Made by a program: the position numbers and the translations under genes. From Paratractidigestivibacter faecalis (GTDB lineage Bacteria > Actinomycetota > Coriobacteriia > Coriobacteriales > Atopobiaceae): DNA of 64,000 nucleotides. How positions within the stretch are numbered: the first letter of the stretch is position 1; every line of letters begins with the position of its first letter. The stretch covers positions 1,576,742-1,640,741 of the forward strand of contig NZ_QSNG01000001.1 of the NCBI RefSeq assembly GCF_003416765.1, given 5' to 3'. Below, piece after piece: positions 40,199 through 50,144 of this stretch. A model generated the notes under the pieces. It was not told where the DNA came from. It made no database searches and worked only from the letters and a program-made list of their open reading frames with translations.

Positions 40199-42706
40199 CT
40201 ACTCGTTGTCACCCGCGGTCATCTGGGTGGCAGAGAGCTCACCGTCAGAGGCGGCAGCGGCGTCGGGCCACACCCAGCCGGTGAAGGCGGGGTGGTCGTA
40301 GCCCTCGTCGCAGGCAAACTGGAAGGCCTCCTGGCGGAAGTTCTCCCACTCGTCGATCTTCTCGGCGAACTTGCTGGCGTCCACGAGGCGCAGGGCGTCG
40401 GCGGCCAGGGCCCAGCGGTCCATGTTGTTGAGGCGCAGCATGTCGAAGGGCGTGGTGGTGGAACCCTTCTCCTCGTAGCCGTGGACGCGGAAGTTGTCGT
40501 GGTTGGGGCGGTCCCAAATCAGGCGACGGATGGTGCCCGCGTAGGCGTGGAAGGCAAAGAGGACGGGCTTATTGGTGCCAAAGAACTCGGCGAAGCGCTC
40601 GTCGGAGATGGCCTGGTCGTTCTCGGAGGCGTTCTGGATCTTCAGCAGGTCCACGACGTTGACGAAGGTGGCCTTGACGCCCTGCTCCTTGAGCATGTCA
40701 AGGGCGGCCAGGGCCTCGAGGGTCGGCACGTCGCCGCAGGTGGCGATGACCAGGTCGGCGTCGGCCACGGACTCGGCGGTGGAGGCCCACTTCCACTCGG
40801 CCAGACCCTCCTCGAGCTCGGCCTTGGCCTCGTCGACGGTCAGGAAGGTCGGGGCCGGCTGCTTGCCGCAGAAGATGGCGTTCACGCAGTTGGTGGAGGT
40901 GTAGCAGCGCTCAGCCACGGCCAGGGCCATGTTGGCGTCGCAGGGGTAGTAGGCGTTGACCACGTGGGTGTCGTTGGCCTTGTTGAGGAGAAGGTCGATG
41001 AAGCCCGGGTCCTGGTGGGAGAAGCCGTTGTGGTCCTGGCGCCAGACGTGGCTGGAGAGCAGGATGTTCAGGCCGGCGATGGGGGCACGCCAGGGAATCT
41101 CGCGCACGGTGGCCTCAAGCCACTTGCAGTGCTGGTTCACCATGGAGTCGACGACGTGGATGAAGGACTCGTAGGAGCTCCACACGCCGGAGCGGCCGGT
41201 GAGGACGTAGCCCTCGAGGAAGCCCTCGCACTGGTGCTCGGAGAGCTGCTCGACGACCTTGCCGGACGGGCAGAGGAGCTCGTCGTTGTCGCCGTCGGCG
41301 TAGTAGCCGCCCTCCCACTGCTTGGAGGTGTACTTGTAGGCGTCCTGGAGACGGTTGGAAGCGGTCTCGTCGGGGCCGAAGATGCGGAAGTCGTCCTCGT
41401 TGAGGTGCAGCACGTCAGCGGTGTAGGCACCAAAAACGCGGGCGGCCTCGGTGGCGCCCCAGCCGTGGCCCTTCTTGGCGACGGGGACCTCGTGCTCGTG
41501 GATGTCGGGCAGGACGAGGTCGCGACGGACCTTGCCACCGTTGGCGTTGGGGTTGGCGCCGATGCGCAGGTCGCCCTTGGGCATGAAGGCGGTCACCTCG
41601 GGACGGATCTGGCCCTCAGGGGTGAAGAGCTCCTCGGGCTTGTAGGAGCGCAGCCAGGTGCGCAGCACGCGGAAGTGCTCGTGGGTGTCCTTGGCGGAGG
41701 CCAGGGGCACCTGGTGGGCACGCCAGGAACCCTCGGTCTTCTTGCCGTCGATGTGCTTGGGGCACGTCCAGCCCTTGGGGGTGCGGAAGATGATCATCGG
41801 GTAGACCGGGCGGGTCTCGTCGCCGGCCTCCGCGCGCTCCTTGATGTCGCAGATCTCGTCGAAGACCTCCTCGAGGAGGTTGGCAAAGCGGCGGTGGATG
41901 GAGGCGTGGGACTCGTTGTCAAAGCCGGCCACAAAGAAGTGCGGGTCGTAGCCCATGCCCTCGAAGAACTCCTCGAGCTCCTCGTCGGAGACGCGGGCCA
42001 GGATGGTGGGGTTGGCGATCTTGTAGCCGTTGAGGTGCAGGATCGGCAGCACGATGCCGTCGGTCTTGGGGTTCACGAGCTTGTTGGACTGCCAAGAGGT
42101 GGCAAGCGGGCCGGTCTCGGACTCGCCGTCGCCGACGACGGCCACGGCCAGCAGGCTCGGGTTGTCCATGACGGCGCCGTAGGCGTGGGACAGGGTGTAG
42201 CCGAGCTCGCCGCCCTCGTGGATGGAGCCGGGGGTCTCGGGGGCAAAGTGGCTGGGGATGCCGCCGGGGTAGGAGAACTGGCGGAAGAACTTCTGCAGGC
42301 CGGCCTCGTCGTCGGTGATGTCGGGACGGACCTCACGGTAGGTGCCGTCGAGAAGGGACTGGGCGGTGCCGGCGGGGCCACCGTGACCAGGGCCCATCAG
42401 GAAGACGGCGTTCTGCTGGTGATCGGCGATGAGGCGGTTGACGTGGCCAAAGAGGAAGTTCACGCCCGGGGTAGTGCCCCAGTGGCCGACGAGGCGGTGC
42501 TTGACGTCGGCGCGGCCGAAGTCGCGGGCCTCCCCGGTCTTCTCGTCGACGAAGTCCTTCTTCATGAGCGGGTTGGAGCGCAGGTAGATCTGGCCGACGG
42601 AGAGGTAGTTGGCGGCGCGCCAGTACTTCTCGACGCCCTCCAGCTCCTCGGCGGGAACGGCGTGGTCGAGCTTCTGCCACGGGGTGCCAATAACGGGCTG
42701 AGCCAT
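40199..42706 (-). CDS. xfp: Xylulose-5-phosphate/fructose-6-phosphate phosphoketolase
   Basis: An 835-residue thiamine-diphosphate enzyme of normal family length. Seen: [62 protein letters not shown] (ThDP-binding GDG), [19 protein letters not shown] and the C-terminal [20 protein letters not shown]. It splits xylulose-5-P (and usually fructose-6-P) with phosphate into acetyl-phosphate and a triose or tetrose phosphate, the key step of heterolactic and bifid-type fermentation. The start ATG 42706 has AGGAGG eight bases upstream. Two LacI-type operators sit at its promoter, so catabolite-type control is likely. Confidence 0.96.
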   Translation of the reverse strand: MAQPVIGTPWQKLDHAVPAEELEGVEKYWRAANYLSVGQIYLRSNPLMKKDFVDEKTGEARDFGRADVKHRLVGHWGTTPGVNFLFGHVNRLIADHQQNAVFLMGPGHGGPAGTAQSLLDGTYREVRPDITDDEAGLQKFFRQFSYPGGIPSHFAPETPGSIHEGGELGYTLSHAYGAVMDNPSLLAVAVVGDGESETGPLATSWQSNKLVNPKTDGIVLPILHLNGYKIANPTILARVSDEELEEFFEGMGYDPHFFVAGFDNESHASIHRRFANLLEEVFDEICDIKERAEAGDETRPVYPMIIFRTPKGWTCPKHIDGKKTEGSWRAHQVPLASAKDTHEHFRVLRTWLRSYKPEELFTPEGQIRPEVTAFMPKGDLRIGANPNANGGKVRRDLVLPDIHEHEVPVAKKGHGWGATEAARVFGAYTADVLHLNEDDFRIFGPDETASNRLQDAYKYTSKQWEGGYYADGDNDELLCPSGKVVEQLSEHQCEGFLEGYVLTGRSGVWSSYESFIHVVDSMVNQHCKWLEATVREIPWRAPIAGLNILLSSHVWRQDHNGFSHQDPGFIDLLLNKANDTHVVNAYYPCDANMALAVAERCYTSTNCVNAIFCGKQPAPTFLTVDEAKAELEEGLAEWKWASTAESVADADLVIATCGDVPTLEALAALDMLKEQGVKATFVNVVDLLKIQNASENDQAISDERFAEFFGTNKPVLFAFHAYAGTIRRLIWDRPNHDNFRVHGYEEKGSTTTPFDMLRLNNMDRWALAADALRLVDASKFAEKIDEWENFRQEAFQFACDEGYDHPAFTGWVWPDAAAASDGELSATQMTAGDNE

Positions 42707-42750
42707 GCTTGGGTCCTCCTTGTTTGCTGACTGCTTGGTTTCCGAAGTGG

Positions 42751-42806
42751 AGTATAGAGGGGTAAAACGCTTTACTTTTCGAGAATTAGAGAGTAATTCG
42801 TTTTAC
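42751..42806 (-). promoter_or_regulatory. xfp promoter with two LacI/CcpA-type operators
   Basis: Site 1, GTAAAACGCTTTAC (42762-42775), matches the GTAAA-N-CG-N-TTTAC palindrome of LacI/GalR proteins and lies just upstream of a leftward TATACT (-10) at 42751-42756. Site 2, GTAATTCGTTTTAC (42793-42806), is 31 bp away. Binding between the -35 and -10 regions would repress. Confidence 0.7.
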
Positions 42807-42886
42807 CTCGGACTGTTTTACGAGCGGTCGTTCATAAGCGCTGGCGAGAAGGGCGGGTGGCGCGGTGGACCTCGGGGCAGTGCGCC

Positions 42887-43034
42887 GCGCAGAATTGGCT
42901 TCCGCTGGAAGGCAAAGGTGCGCAGCGCCGCACCAGACCCCTCTAGCGCGCACATTTTGCTTCCACTGGAACGCCACTTTGCGCGGATTCCACCGCTGCG
43001 CAGAATTGGCTTCCAGCGGAACGCGTTTTTGCGC
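42887..43034. repeat. Three 37-nt palindromic repeats (left cluster)
   Basis: Units at 42887-42923, 42948-42984 and 42998-43034 are each exactly 37 nt: GCGCA, then eight bases ending in GC, then TTCC-NNN-GGAA, then eight bases, then TGCGC. Outer and inner arms pair, giving short stem-internal loop-stem hairpins. Related units lie past the next gene (44347-44494). Confidence 0.8.
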
Positions 43035-43246
43035 GGCCTTCTCCCCTAGGAGTTGTGAAGAACGAGGGGAGGCCTCCCGGCGCCAAGACCGGAAAGAAAA
43101 AGTTGCGAGCACGACCCCACCTTGGCCCGCAGCGCCCCATCGGCGAGAAGGGCGTTCTGCTGAAAGTCAGCTGTCCGCTACACGCAAGGAATCAGAAAGG
43201 CCATTTTGGTCGCCAACCAGCAAAAACGCGTACGCTTCCGCTCACA

Positions 43247-44320
43247 ATGACTTACGTGATCTCACATACCACCGCACTTGAGGTGATGCGCGCGAGGCGC
43301 TTCTGCGACCTCCTCGCCCACCGCGACCCGCACCCAACCCTGCCAACCGGGGCGCCGGGCGCGGGCGAGGTCGAGCGCCGGCTTGAAACCTCCCCCATCG
43401 CACGGCAGCTCAGCCGGCCAGTCGTCCTTCTCGCCGCGGGAGAGGGCAGCCGTAAGCGGTGTCGGGGCTTCGAGGTGCGCACGGCGGGCTTTGAGCTTCC
43501 TCCCGCCTCGCTCATCAAGCTCGACGAGGCCACTTCGATAGTTTCGCCGGAGCCATTGCTGCTCCAAATGGCAAGAATCGCGACGCCCCTGGAGCTTGCG
43601 ATGCTCGTCTGCGAGCTGTGCGGGCTCTACGCCATCCAGCCGGGAGGCGAGCTCGTCCAGAGGGAGGTGCCGCTCACCAGCATCGGCCAAATCGTCGAGT
43701 TTCTCGCCAACCTGGGTGGCATTCCCGGAGCGCCCGCCCTGCGACGGGCCACAAGCGTCGCGTTTGAGCTTAGCGCCTCGCCCCAGGAGTCAAAGCTCGC
43801 CGCGCGCGTGGCATGGGACAGGGCCCGGGGCGGCTACGCCATTCCCATCCTTGGCATGAACGAGTCGCTTGAGGTCAGGCGCATAAGCAGGCGGCTCGAC
43901 GAGGCCCACGTCCGAAGGCCCGACGTCATCCTGCGGCTTCCCGGCCCAGGCGGCCCCGGCATCGGGCTTGAATACAACGGCAGCGACCACCTTAGCGAGG
44001 GCAGGCAACAGCAGGACGCGCTGCGGGCAAACGAGCTTCTTGCATACAATTTCAAACCGTATGCCATCTGGAAGGACCAATATCAGAGCACGTCCTACAT
44101 GGATGGCCTCATGGACGGGGTCATCCGGAGCGAGCTGGGGCTCCCTCGCCATCGCCCCTCGGCAAGAAGGGCGGCCGTCGAGCTGGCACGGCGAGAAGCG
44201 CTTCTCGCCGAGCTCAACGCCATCGACGGGCTGAGGTGGGGAGCTTCGGCATCGCACCCGACCGTCATCCGCGCTCGCGAGGCCATAGAGGAGGCCCGCG
44301 AGCGGCCGCTGGACCAGTAA
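43247..44320 (+). CDS. Nuclease-like protein (DUF559/VSR-type PD-(D/E)XK candidate)
   Basis: A 357-residue protein from ATG 43247, with no clear ribosome site. The C-terminal part reads GIGLEYNGSDHLSEGRQQQD, then ALRANELLAYNFKPYAIWK. This resembles the (V/L)EYDG..H......D..R...L...G...I core of very-short-patch-repair-like and DUF559 nucleases, with Glu and Asp as candidate metal ligands. The N-terminal 230 residues are not recognised. The gene is flanked on both sides by clusters of 37-nt hairpins and by GGCGAGAAG words, as if a repeat-bordered unit. Function is unknown: DNA repair, defence or repeat mobility are all possible. Confidence 0.65.
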   Translation: MTYVISHTTALEVMRARRFCDLLAHRDPHPTLPTGAPGAGEVERRLETSPIARQLSRPVVLLAAGEGSRKRCRGFEVRTAGFELPPASLIKLDEATSIVSPEPLLLQMARIATPLELAMLVCELCGLYAIQPGGELVQREVPLTSIGQIVEFLANLGGIPGAPALRRATSVAFELSASPQESKLAARVAWDRARGGYAIPILGMNESLEVRRISRRLDEAHVRRPDVILRLPGPGGPGIGLEYNGSDHLSEGRQQQDALRANELLAYNFKPYAIWKDQYQSTSYMDGLMDGVIRSELGLPRHRPSARRAAVELARREALLAELNAIDGLRWGASASHPTVIRAREAIEEARERPLDQ

Positions 44321-44346
44321 GGCCCATTGGCCGTGAGGCATGGGCT

Positions 44347-44494
44347 GCTCAAATTTGGCCTCCACTGGAACGCTTTTCTCGGCGAGAAGACCTTGGTCTC
44401 ACGATTGGCTTCCAGTGGAGCGCCATTGTGAGCAAAAGAGCGCCCCAAACACCCGGCGCACACTTCTCACTTCCAGCGGATGGCAAATGCGAGC
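44347..44494. repeat. Three diverged 37-nt palindromic repeats (right cluster)
   Basis: Units at about 44347-44383, 44397-44433 and 44458-44494 share the central TCCNNNGGA core and overall spacing of the left cluster. In the second unit the outer arm has changed on both sides to CTCA and TGAG, a compensatory change. The first and third have lost part of the outer pairing. Confidence 0.65.
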
Positions 44495-44528
44495 GCGCAG
44501 CGGCGCAGCGCAGCGCCCGCCCGTCCCA

Positions 44529-45554
44529 CTACAGCCAGCGGACGGAGTTCTTCACCACGATCTTGGGGCGCAGGATGGTGGAGACGCTGCCCTTTGGCTC
44601 GGTGCCCGCGTCGGCCTCGGCAAGACGGGCAAACAGCAGGTCGATGGCCGCGTCCGCAAGCTCGCCGGAGTTCTGCTCGATGGAGGTGAGCGCGGGCTCG
44701 AAGAGCGAGTCGGCCGCTGAGTTGTCGTAGCTCACCACCGAGTAGTCACGCGGAACGCGCAGGTCATGGGCGTAGAGCAGCTTGAGCAGGCCCAGGGCGA
44801 TGTTGTCGGAGCTCGCAAAGACGGCCGTGGCGTCGGTCTTGAGGAAGCCCTTGGCAGACTCGTAGGCGTCGTCTATGTAGTAGGCGGTGTGGAACTCAAG
44901 CTCCGGGTCCGGCTCAATGCCGCGCTCGCGAAGGGCCCGCTCGTAGCCCGCCATGCGCTCCAGGCCCGTGTTTGACTCCTTGTTGATGAGGCACGCCACG
45001 CGCTCGTGCCCGCGGCCAAGCAGGTAGGAGGTTGCCAGGTAACCGCCCTGCTCGTTGTTGAAGCCCACCTTGTCGCAGTCCAGGCCCTCAATAAAACGGT
45101 CAACCATCACGTAGGGCACCGGCAGCTGTTCCAGCATGGAGGCCAGCTCGTGGCCAGGTCGCAGCTCGTCCGAGACCACTACGAACAGCCCGTCGACGCC
45201 GCGGTTGACCAGCAGGCGCACGAGCTCGGTGTCGTTTGACTTGCTGCCGTCTGAGTTGGTGATCAGCAGCAGGTACCCGCGCTCGCGGCACCGCAGCTCC
45301 AGGTTTCTGGCCAAGGACGAGAAGAACCTGGACTCGATGTTGGGAACCACCAGCCCCAGCGTCTGGGAGTGCTGCGTCACCAGGCTGCGCGCGATCTGGT
45401 TGGGGATGTAGCGCTTCTTGCGCGCCACCTCCTTGATTCGGCGGCGGTTCTCGGCAGAGATCTTGCACGGGCGGTCGTTGAGCACGAGCGAGACCGACGT
45501 GGGAGACAGGCCCACCTCGCGGGCGATGTCCTTGAGCGTCACCTTTGCCGCCAT
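44529..45554 (-). CDS. LacI/GalR-family transcriptional regulator
   Basis: A 341-residue protein with the LacI HTH at 5-50 ([24 protein letters not shown]), a hinge helix ([10 protein letters not shown]) and a periplasmic-binding-protein-like effector domain ([33 protein letters not shown]). The start is ATG 45554; the much longer open frame upstream is the antisense of the UPF0210 gene. It lies two genes from xfp, whose promoter carries LacI-type palindromes, so it may control xfp; no such site was found at its own promoter. The effector sugar is unknown. Confidence 0.92.
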   Translation of the reverse strand: MAAKVTLKDIAREVGLSPTSVSLVLNDRPCKISAENRRRIKEVARKKRYIPNQIARSLVTQHSQTLGLVVPNIESRFFSSLARNLELRCRERGYLLLITNSDGSKSNDTELVRLLVNRGVDGLFVVVSDELRPGHELASMLEQLPVPYVMVDRFIEGLDCDKVGFNNEQGGYLATSYLLGRGHERVACLINKESNTGLERMAGYERALRERGIEPDPELEFHTAYYIDDAYESAKGFLKTDATAVFASSDNIALGLLKLLYAHDLRVPRDYSVVSYDNSAADSLFEPALTSIEQNSGELADAAIDLLFARLAEADAGTEPKGSVSTILRPKIVVKNSVRWL

Positions 45555-45667
45555 CGTGCCCTTCTCTCCTCCGAGCTCACCGAGCCGCCGCAGACGCACC
45601 CGGGCGGACGCGCCTCTCTTCTGGGTTTCCGTCACGTCACCGCCTCGGAGGTCCCATCGGCTATCTC

Positions 45668-45673
45668 TATAAT
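45668..45673 (+). promoter_or_regulatory. -10 element of the UPF0210 gene
   Basis: A perfect TATAAT lies 44 bases before the GTG start at 45717, in an otherwise GC-rich divergent region. No good -35 match is seen at the usual distance. Confidence 0.55.
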
Positions 45674-45716
45674 GGTAGCGGCAATCCCACGCCAGCCTTC
45701 GGAAGAAAGGGACGCA

Positions 45717-47081
45717 GTGGACATCACCCCGCAGGAAGTCGCCGAGACCCTCTCCATGGTCTCCGAGCAGAACCTGGACCTCCGCACCATCACCATGGGA
45801 ATCTCGCTTGCCGGTTGCGCCGACGAGGACATGGGCCGCATGTGCCAGAAGGTCTACGACAAGATCACGCACACGGCGGAGAACCTGGTCAAGACCGCCG
45901 ACGACCTCCAGAGCGAGTACGGCATCCCCATCGCCAACAAGCGCGTCTCGGTCACCCCGGTGGCCCAGATCGCGGCCGGCTGCCCCGACCAGGACCTCTC
46001 GCCCATCGCGCACGCCATGGACCGCGCCGCCCAGACCCTGGGCATCGACTTCATGGGCGGCTTCAGCGCGCTGGTGCAGAAGGGCATCGGCGCCACGGAC
46101 CGCAAGCTCATCGACTCCGTGCCGGAGGCGCTTGCCACCACCGAGCGCGTGTGCTCGTCTCTCAACATTGCCTCCACGCGCGCCGGCATCAACATGGACG
46201 CCGTGCTCCTGGCCGCCCAGACCATCCAGGAGTGCGCGCGCCGCACGGTAGACATAGACTGCTACGGCGCCGCCAAGTTCGTGGTCTTTGCCAACATGGT
46301 TGAGGACTCGCCGTTCATGGCGGGCGCCGTCCACGGAACCGGCGAGGCGGACGCCGTCATCAACGTGGGCGTCTCCGGCCCCGGCGTCATGGCCGCCGCC
46401 CTCTCCGAGCTGCCCCAGGACGCCAACCTCATGGAGGTGGCCGAGAAGATCAAGCAGACCGCCTTCAAGATCACCCGCGCCGGCGAGCTCATGAGCCGCG
46501 AGGCGTCCAGGCGCCTGGGCGTGGAGAAGGGCATCGTCGACCTCTCGCTGGCGCCGACGCCGGCTGCCGGCGACTCCGTGGCCAAGATCCTGGAGATCAT
46601 CGGCGTGGGCGAGTGCGGCGGTCCCGGCACCACGGCCGCACTGGCACTTCTCAACGACTGTGTGAAGAAGGGCGGCGTCATGGCGTCCTCCTCCGTGGGC
46701 GGCCTCTCCGGCGCGTTCATCCCCGTGTCCGAGGATGCCGGCATGATCCGCGCGGCCGTGGACGGGGCCCTCTCCATCGAGAAGCTCGAGGCCATGACCT
46801 GCGTCTGCTCCGTGGGCCTGGACATGATCGCCATCCCGGGAGACACCTCGGTGGAGGCCATCGCCGGCATCATCGCCGACGAGATGGCCATTGGCGTCAT
46901 CAACACCAAGACCACGGCCGTGCGCCTGATTCCGGCCATCGGCAAGTCCGAGGGCGACATGCTGGAGTTTGGCGGCCTGTTTGGCAGCGCACCGGTCATG
47001 CCGGTCAACCGCTTTGCCGGCACCGTCCTGGCCCACCGTGGCGGCCGCTTCCCCGCCCCGCTGAACTCGCTGAAGAACTAG
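45717..47081 (+). CDS. UPF0210/DUF711 (PFL-like) family protein
   Basis: A 454-residue protein of the UPF0210 family, normal length. The start GTG 45717 follows AGAAAGG by six bases; the N-terminus [20 protein letters not shown] and [11 protein letters not shown] match the family opening, so upstream in-frame codons were rejected. The family is structurally related to glycyl-radical pyruvate formate-lyases, but I see no C-terminal glycyl-radical RVxGY motif. The function is unknown; a regulatory ACT-domain gene often accompanies it elsewhere but is not seen here. It is divergent from the LacI gene and ends at a strong terminator. Confidence 0.9.
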   Translation: MDITPQEVAETLSMVSEQNLDLRTITMGISLAGCADEDMGRMCQKVYDKITHTAENLVKTADDLQSEYGIPIANKRVSVTPVAQIAAGCPDQDLSPIAHAMDRAAQTLGIDFMGGFSALVQKGIGATDRKLIDSVPEALATTERVCSSLNIASTRAGINMDAVLLAAQTIQECARRTVDIDCYGAAKFVVFANMVEDSPFMAGAVHGTGEADAVINVGVSGPGVMAAALSELPQDANLMEVAEKIKQTAFKITRAGELMSREASRRLGVEKGIVDLSLAPTPAAGDSVAKILEIIGVGECGGPGTTAALALLNDCVKKGGVMASSSVGGLSGAFIPVSEDAGMIRAAVDGALSIEKLEAMTCVCSVGLDMIAIPGDTSVEAIAGIIADEMAIGVINTKTTAVRLIPAIGKSEGDMLEFGGLFGSAPVMPVNRFAGTVLAHRGGRFPAPLNSLKN

Positions 47082-47120
47082 CGGGGCCCGCGCCTTCGGG
47101 CGCGTCCTGCGCAGCAAAAC

Positions 47121-47168
47121 AGCCTCGCGCCCCCGAGTCCATGAGACCCAAGGGGCGCGAGGCTTTTT
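47121..47168 (+). terminator. Rho-independent terminator
   Basis: AGCCTCGCGCCCC pairs with GGGGCGCGAGGCT (13 bp) and is followed by TTTTT, 40 bases after the UPF0210 stop. The rest of the gap to 47384 shows no gene. Confidence 0.9.
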
Positions 47169-47384
47169 CGCGCCTACGAAATTATTCCTGCCGTCCGCCG
47201 AAATCACGTCCAAAACCGCTCACCGAGCCCGGAAAAGGCCGTTCGCCGGGAAGGTGTTCCGACCTCTTGCGTTTGCCGAGCATACTGGTGGGCCGGCCGT
47301 CTCGAGGGGAGCGGCCGAGCAAGCGGCCTTGCGCCAAAAACCGGCGGCGCGAATGCGTGCTGCCACGCAACAAAGGAGATAGGC

Positions 47385-48179
47385 ATGAATCTCAAGGAGA
47401 AGTACGGCGAGTGGGGCATCGTCCTCGGGGCCACCGAGGGCGTGGGCGAGGCCTTCTGCAAGAAGCTCGCCGAGGGCGGCATGAACATCGTGATGGTCGG
47501 TCGCCGCGAGGAGCTCATGCGCGAGAAGGCCGAGAAGTTCAAGGCCGAGTACGGCGTCGACTACAAGGTCGTCCGCGCCGACCTCTCGGAACCCGACGAG
47601 GCCTGCGAGAAGATCTTCGCCGCCACCGAGGATCTCGACATGGGCTTCATGAGCTACGTCGCGTGCCTGCACCACTTCGGCCGCTTCCAGGAGGTCGACC
47701 TCGAGACCCACGAGCAGTGCCTCAACGTCAACGTCATCACCTTCCTGCGCATTTTTCACCACTACATGCAGGAGTTCGCCGCCAAGGACCGCGGTGCCGT
47801 CATCAACGTCTCGTCCATGACGGGCATCTCGGGCTCGCCGTTCAACGGAGAGTACGGCGCGGGCAAGGCCTACATCCTCAAGCTCACCGAGGCCGTCGCC
47901 TACGAGACCAAGAAGACCGGCGTCGACGTCGAGGCCATCACCCTGGGCACCACCCTCACCCCCACCGCCATGAAGAACTTCCCCAAGGGTCCCGCGGGCG
48001 ACGCCGTCGTCAAGATCGCCCTTACCCCCGACCAAGTGGCCGACGAGGCCTTCGAGAAGCTCGGCCGCGAGATGTCGGTCATCGCCGGCGAGCGCAACAA
48101 GGCGAGCGTTCACGACTGGAAGGCCAACCACACCGAGGACGAGTACATCGCCTACATGGGCGCCTTCTACGAGAACTAG
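47385..48179 (+). CDS. Short-chain dehydrogenase/reductase, divergent type
   Basis: A 264-residue protein with the cofactor turn GATEGVG at the N-terminus, VGRREEL after strand two (NADP-type), and Ser plus YxxxK in NVSSMTGISGSPFNGEYGAGK. It lacks the usual NNAG; MSYVACLHH stands in that place. It resembles 17-beta-hydroxysteroid-type or DltE-like SDRs, but the substrate is unknown. AAAGGAG is six bases before ATG 47385. It stands alone between two terminators. Confidence 0.85.
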   Translation: MNLKEKYGEWGIVLGATEGVGEAFCKKLAEGGMNIVMVGRREELMREKAEKFKAEYGVDYKVVRADLSEPDEACEKIFAATEDLDMGFMSYVACLHHFGRFQEVDLETHEQCLNVNVITFLRIFHHYMQEFAAKDRGAVINVSSMTGISGSPFNGEYGAGKAYILKLTEAVAYETKKTGVDVEAITLGTTLTPTAMKNFPKGPAGDAVVKIALTPDQVADEAFEKLGREMSVIAGERNKASVHDWKANHTEDEYIAYMGAFYEN

Positions 48180-48202
48180 ACCCCAGCAGCCGATGACGCA
48201 AA

Positions 48203-48245
48203 CGACCCGCACGAGCCGCGACGACGGCTCGGGCGGGTCGTTTTT
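48203..48245 (+). terminator. Rho-independent terminator
   Basis: CGACCCGC with GCGGGTCG, plus the inner CGAGCCG with CGGCTCG, followed by TTTTT, about 25 bases after the SDR stop. It may also serve the convergent murB gene. Confidence 0.88.
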
Positions 48246-48291
48246 ACTGCGATGGTTCCCCTAAAGAAGGGCACCGGGGGCGGGCGGCGCG

Positions 48292-49203
48292 CTAGCCCAG
48301 GAAGCGGACCTCGGGCTGGAGGCGGACGCCAAACTGGCGCTCGACCTCGGCTTGGACGTGCTCGATGACGGCGTGGACGTCGGCCGCGGTGGCGCCGCCG
48401 ACGTTGACCACGAAGCCGGCGTGCTTCTTGCTGACCGCGGCGCCGCCCACCTGGTAGCCGCGCAGGCCCGCGTCGGTGATGAGCTTGCCGGCAAAGTGGC
48501 CCTCGGGGCGCTTGAAGGTGGAGCCGGCGGAGGGCAGGTCAAGAGGCTGCTTCTCCTCGCGGCGGTGGGTGAGGTCGTCCATCTTCTGACGGATCTTCTC
48601 GCCGTCCGCGCGGGTGAGGGCAAAGGTGGCGGAGAGCACGACGAGGCCCTCGTCAGCAATGCGGCTGTGGCGGTAGCCCAGGTCGAGCTCGTCGACGCCC
48701 AGGTCGCAGACGTCGCCGGCGGGCGTGAGCACGCGGACCTCCTTGAGGACGTCGGCCATGCAGCCGTCGTAGGCGCCGGCGTTCATGTAGCAGGCGCCGC
48801 CAACGGAGCCCGGGATGCCGCAGGCAAACTCCAGGCCAGAAAGGCCCAGCTCGCAAGCCATCTCGGAGGCCTCGCGCAGGTCGACGCCGGCCTGGCAGCA
48901 CATCTCGTCGTCCTCGACGGAGACGCCCATGAGGCACTCCAGCGCGATGATGACGCCGCGGTAGCCCGCGTCGGAGACCAGCAGGTCGGAGCCGCGGCCC
49001 AGAAGGAAGTAGTTCTCGCCGGACTCACGCGCGGCAGAGACGACCTCGCGGACCTCGTCGATGTCTTCCGGGGTCACAAAGAGGTCTGCGGGACCTCCCA
49101 CCTCAAAGGTGGTGTGCTCGCTCATTGGCTCGTCAACCAGCACGTTCTCCTCGCCGACGATGGAGCGCAGCCTCCACGCGAGGGGTCTGTCACTATCGGA
49201 CAT
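48292..49203 (-). CDS. murB: UDP-N-acetylenolpyruvoylglucosamine reductase
   Basis: A 303-residue protein with FAD-binding GRGSDLLVSDAG and GIPGSVGGACYMNAGAYDG, the proton-donor Ser in SAGSTFKRPEG, and the final Glu in LQPEVRFLG. It reduces UDP-GlcNAc-enolpyruvate to UDP-MurNAc with NADPH in peptidoglycan synthesis. The lack of the E. coli-type C-terminal insert marks a type II MurB. The start is ATG 49203 with AAAGGA upstream; an ATG eight codons earlier is less likely. A 16-bp tandem repeat (GCGGCGTGCCGCACCT twice) lies upstream around 49240-49275. Confidence 0.93.
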   Translation of the reverse strand: MSDSDRPLAWRLRSIVGEENVLVDEPMSEHTTFEVGGPADLFVTPEDIDEVREVVSAARESGENYFLLGRGSDLLVSDAGYRGVIIALECLMGVSVEDDEMCCQAGVDLREASEMACELGLSGLEFACGIPGSVGGACYMNAGAYDGCMADVLKEVRVLTPAGDVCDLGVDELDLGYRHSRIADEGLVVLSATFALTRADGEKIRQKMDDLTHRREEKQPLDLPSAGSTFKRPEGHFAGKLITDAGLRGYQVGGAAVSKKHAGFVVNVGGATAADVHAVIEHVQAEVERQFGVRLQPEVRFLG

Positions 49204-49353
49204 GTCTTCCTTTCTCTTGCCCGACAAAGCGCCGCCCTGCGGCGTGCCGCACCTGCGGCGTGCCGCACCTGCGGCTCTCCGAGTATATCAGCAGGCAGCC
49301 CGCGCGTCCCGCGGCTGACAGAGCGCTGACACAAGTGCTATAGTCTCCCCGAC

Positions 49354-49523
49354 AGTTTCAGGGCGGGGTGAGATTCCCCACTGGCGGTAACGGGGCCGGG
49401 CGCACGCGCCACGGCAAAGAACGCAGGGCAGAAGCGCCCGCGCACCCCGAAGCCCGCGACCCGCGAATACGCGGCCGACCTGGTGAGACTCCAGGGCCAA
49501 CGGTATAGTCCGGATGGAAGAAA
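49354..49523 (+). promoter_or_regulatory. FMN riboswitch (RFN element)
   Basis: All the conserved RFN blocks are present in order: TTCAGGGCGGGGTGAGATTC, CCCACTGGCGGTAA, AGCCCGCGA, GACCTGGTGAGACTCCAGGG and GGTATAGTCCGGATGG. When FMN binds, the RNA usually blocks translation or transcription of riboflavin genes. Here it precedes ribU and the ECF module. The ribosome site GGAGG at 49525 directly abuts the element, favouring translational control. Confidence 0.96.
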
Positions 49524-49534
49524 CGGAGGCCGGC

Positions 49535-50119
49535 ATGGCCACTTCCACGCACATGCACAGCTCGCACGACACCCACTCCACCACCGCAGGCGGCGGCTGG
49601 TCCACGCGCCGCATTGCCACCACGGCGCTCTTCTGCGCGCTCTCGCTCATCCTGAGCTTCGTCGAGGTGCCCATCTTCCCGCCCGCGCCGTGGCTCATGT
49701 ACGACCCGTCCTGCGTGGCCGCGCTTGTGGCCGGCCTGGCCTTTGGCCCCGTCACGGGCACGCTCGTGGTGGTGCTCTCTTGGCTGCTCCACCTCATCTT
49801 CCAGTTCAGCCCGTGGGGCGTGCTCATGGCCGTCATCGCCAACGTGGCCCTCGTGGTGCCCTGCGCGCTGGTCTGGCGACGCAACCGCACCGGCCGCGGC
49901 CTGCTCGCCGGCATGGTCCTGGGCGGCGTCGTCTCGCTGGCCCTCTGCATCGTCTGCAACATCGTGGTGACGCCGCTGTACACCGCCGTCTCCACCGAGG
50001 CCGTCATCGGCATGATCGTGCCCATCCTGGTGCCCTTCAACCTCATGAAGATCGTGCTCAACTGCGTGCTCTGCGCCCTGGTCATGAAGCCCATGGCCAA
50101 GGTCCTTGTCCAGGACTAG
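49535..50119 (+). CDS. ribU: Riboflavin ECF transporter S component
   Basis: A 194-residue membrane protein with about six transmembrane segments after a polar, His/Ser/Thr-rich N-terminus of roughly 25 residues. Typical RibU parts: ALSLILSFVEVPIFP, DPSCVAALVAGLAFGP and CNIVVTPLY. It binds riboflavin at the membrane. Direct placement behind an FMN riboswitch makes the substrate call strong. The start is ATG 49535, with GGAGG five bases upstream; the ATG at 49514 lies inside the riboswitch and was rejected. It is followed within 26 bases by the ATPase gene. Confidence 0.94.
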   Translation: MATSTHMHSSHDTHSTTAGGGWSTRRIATTALFCALSLILSFVEVPIFPPAPWLMYDPSCVAALVAGLAFGPVTGTLVVVLSWLLHLIFQFSPWGVLMAVIANVALVVPCALVWRRNRTGRGLLAGMVLGGVVSLALCIVCNIVVTPLYTAVSTEAVIGMIVPILVPFNLMKIVLNCVLCALVMKPMAKVLVQD

Positions 50120-50144
50120 GCGCGGCGAGAAGGGCAAGAGGCCA

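Noticed and set aside
40292-42730. 812-codon rightward open frame
   Set aside because: It is the antisense of phosphoketolase, with Gly/Val/Leu-biased shadow composition and no motif.
42887-43034. CRISPR array
   Set aside because: The 37-nt units are palindromic and vary in sequence, spacers are of unequal length, there are only three units per cluster and no cas gene is nearby.
45555-47213. N-terminal extension of the LacI gene to about 894 codons
   Set aside because: The extension is antisense to the UPF0210 gene. The LacI HTH begins right after ATG 45554, which has its own ribosome site.
49514-49534. ATG at 49514 as the ribU start
   Set aside because: It lies within the conserved GGATGGAAG end of the FMN riboswitch. 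ATG 49535 has a proper GGAGG site.
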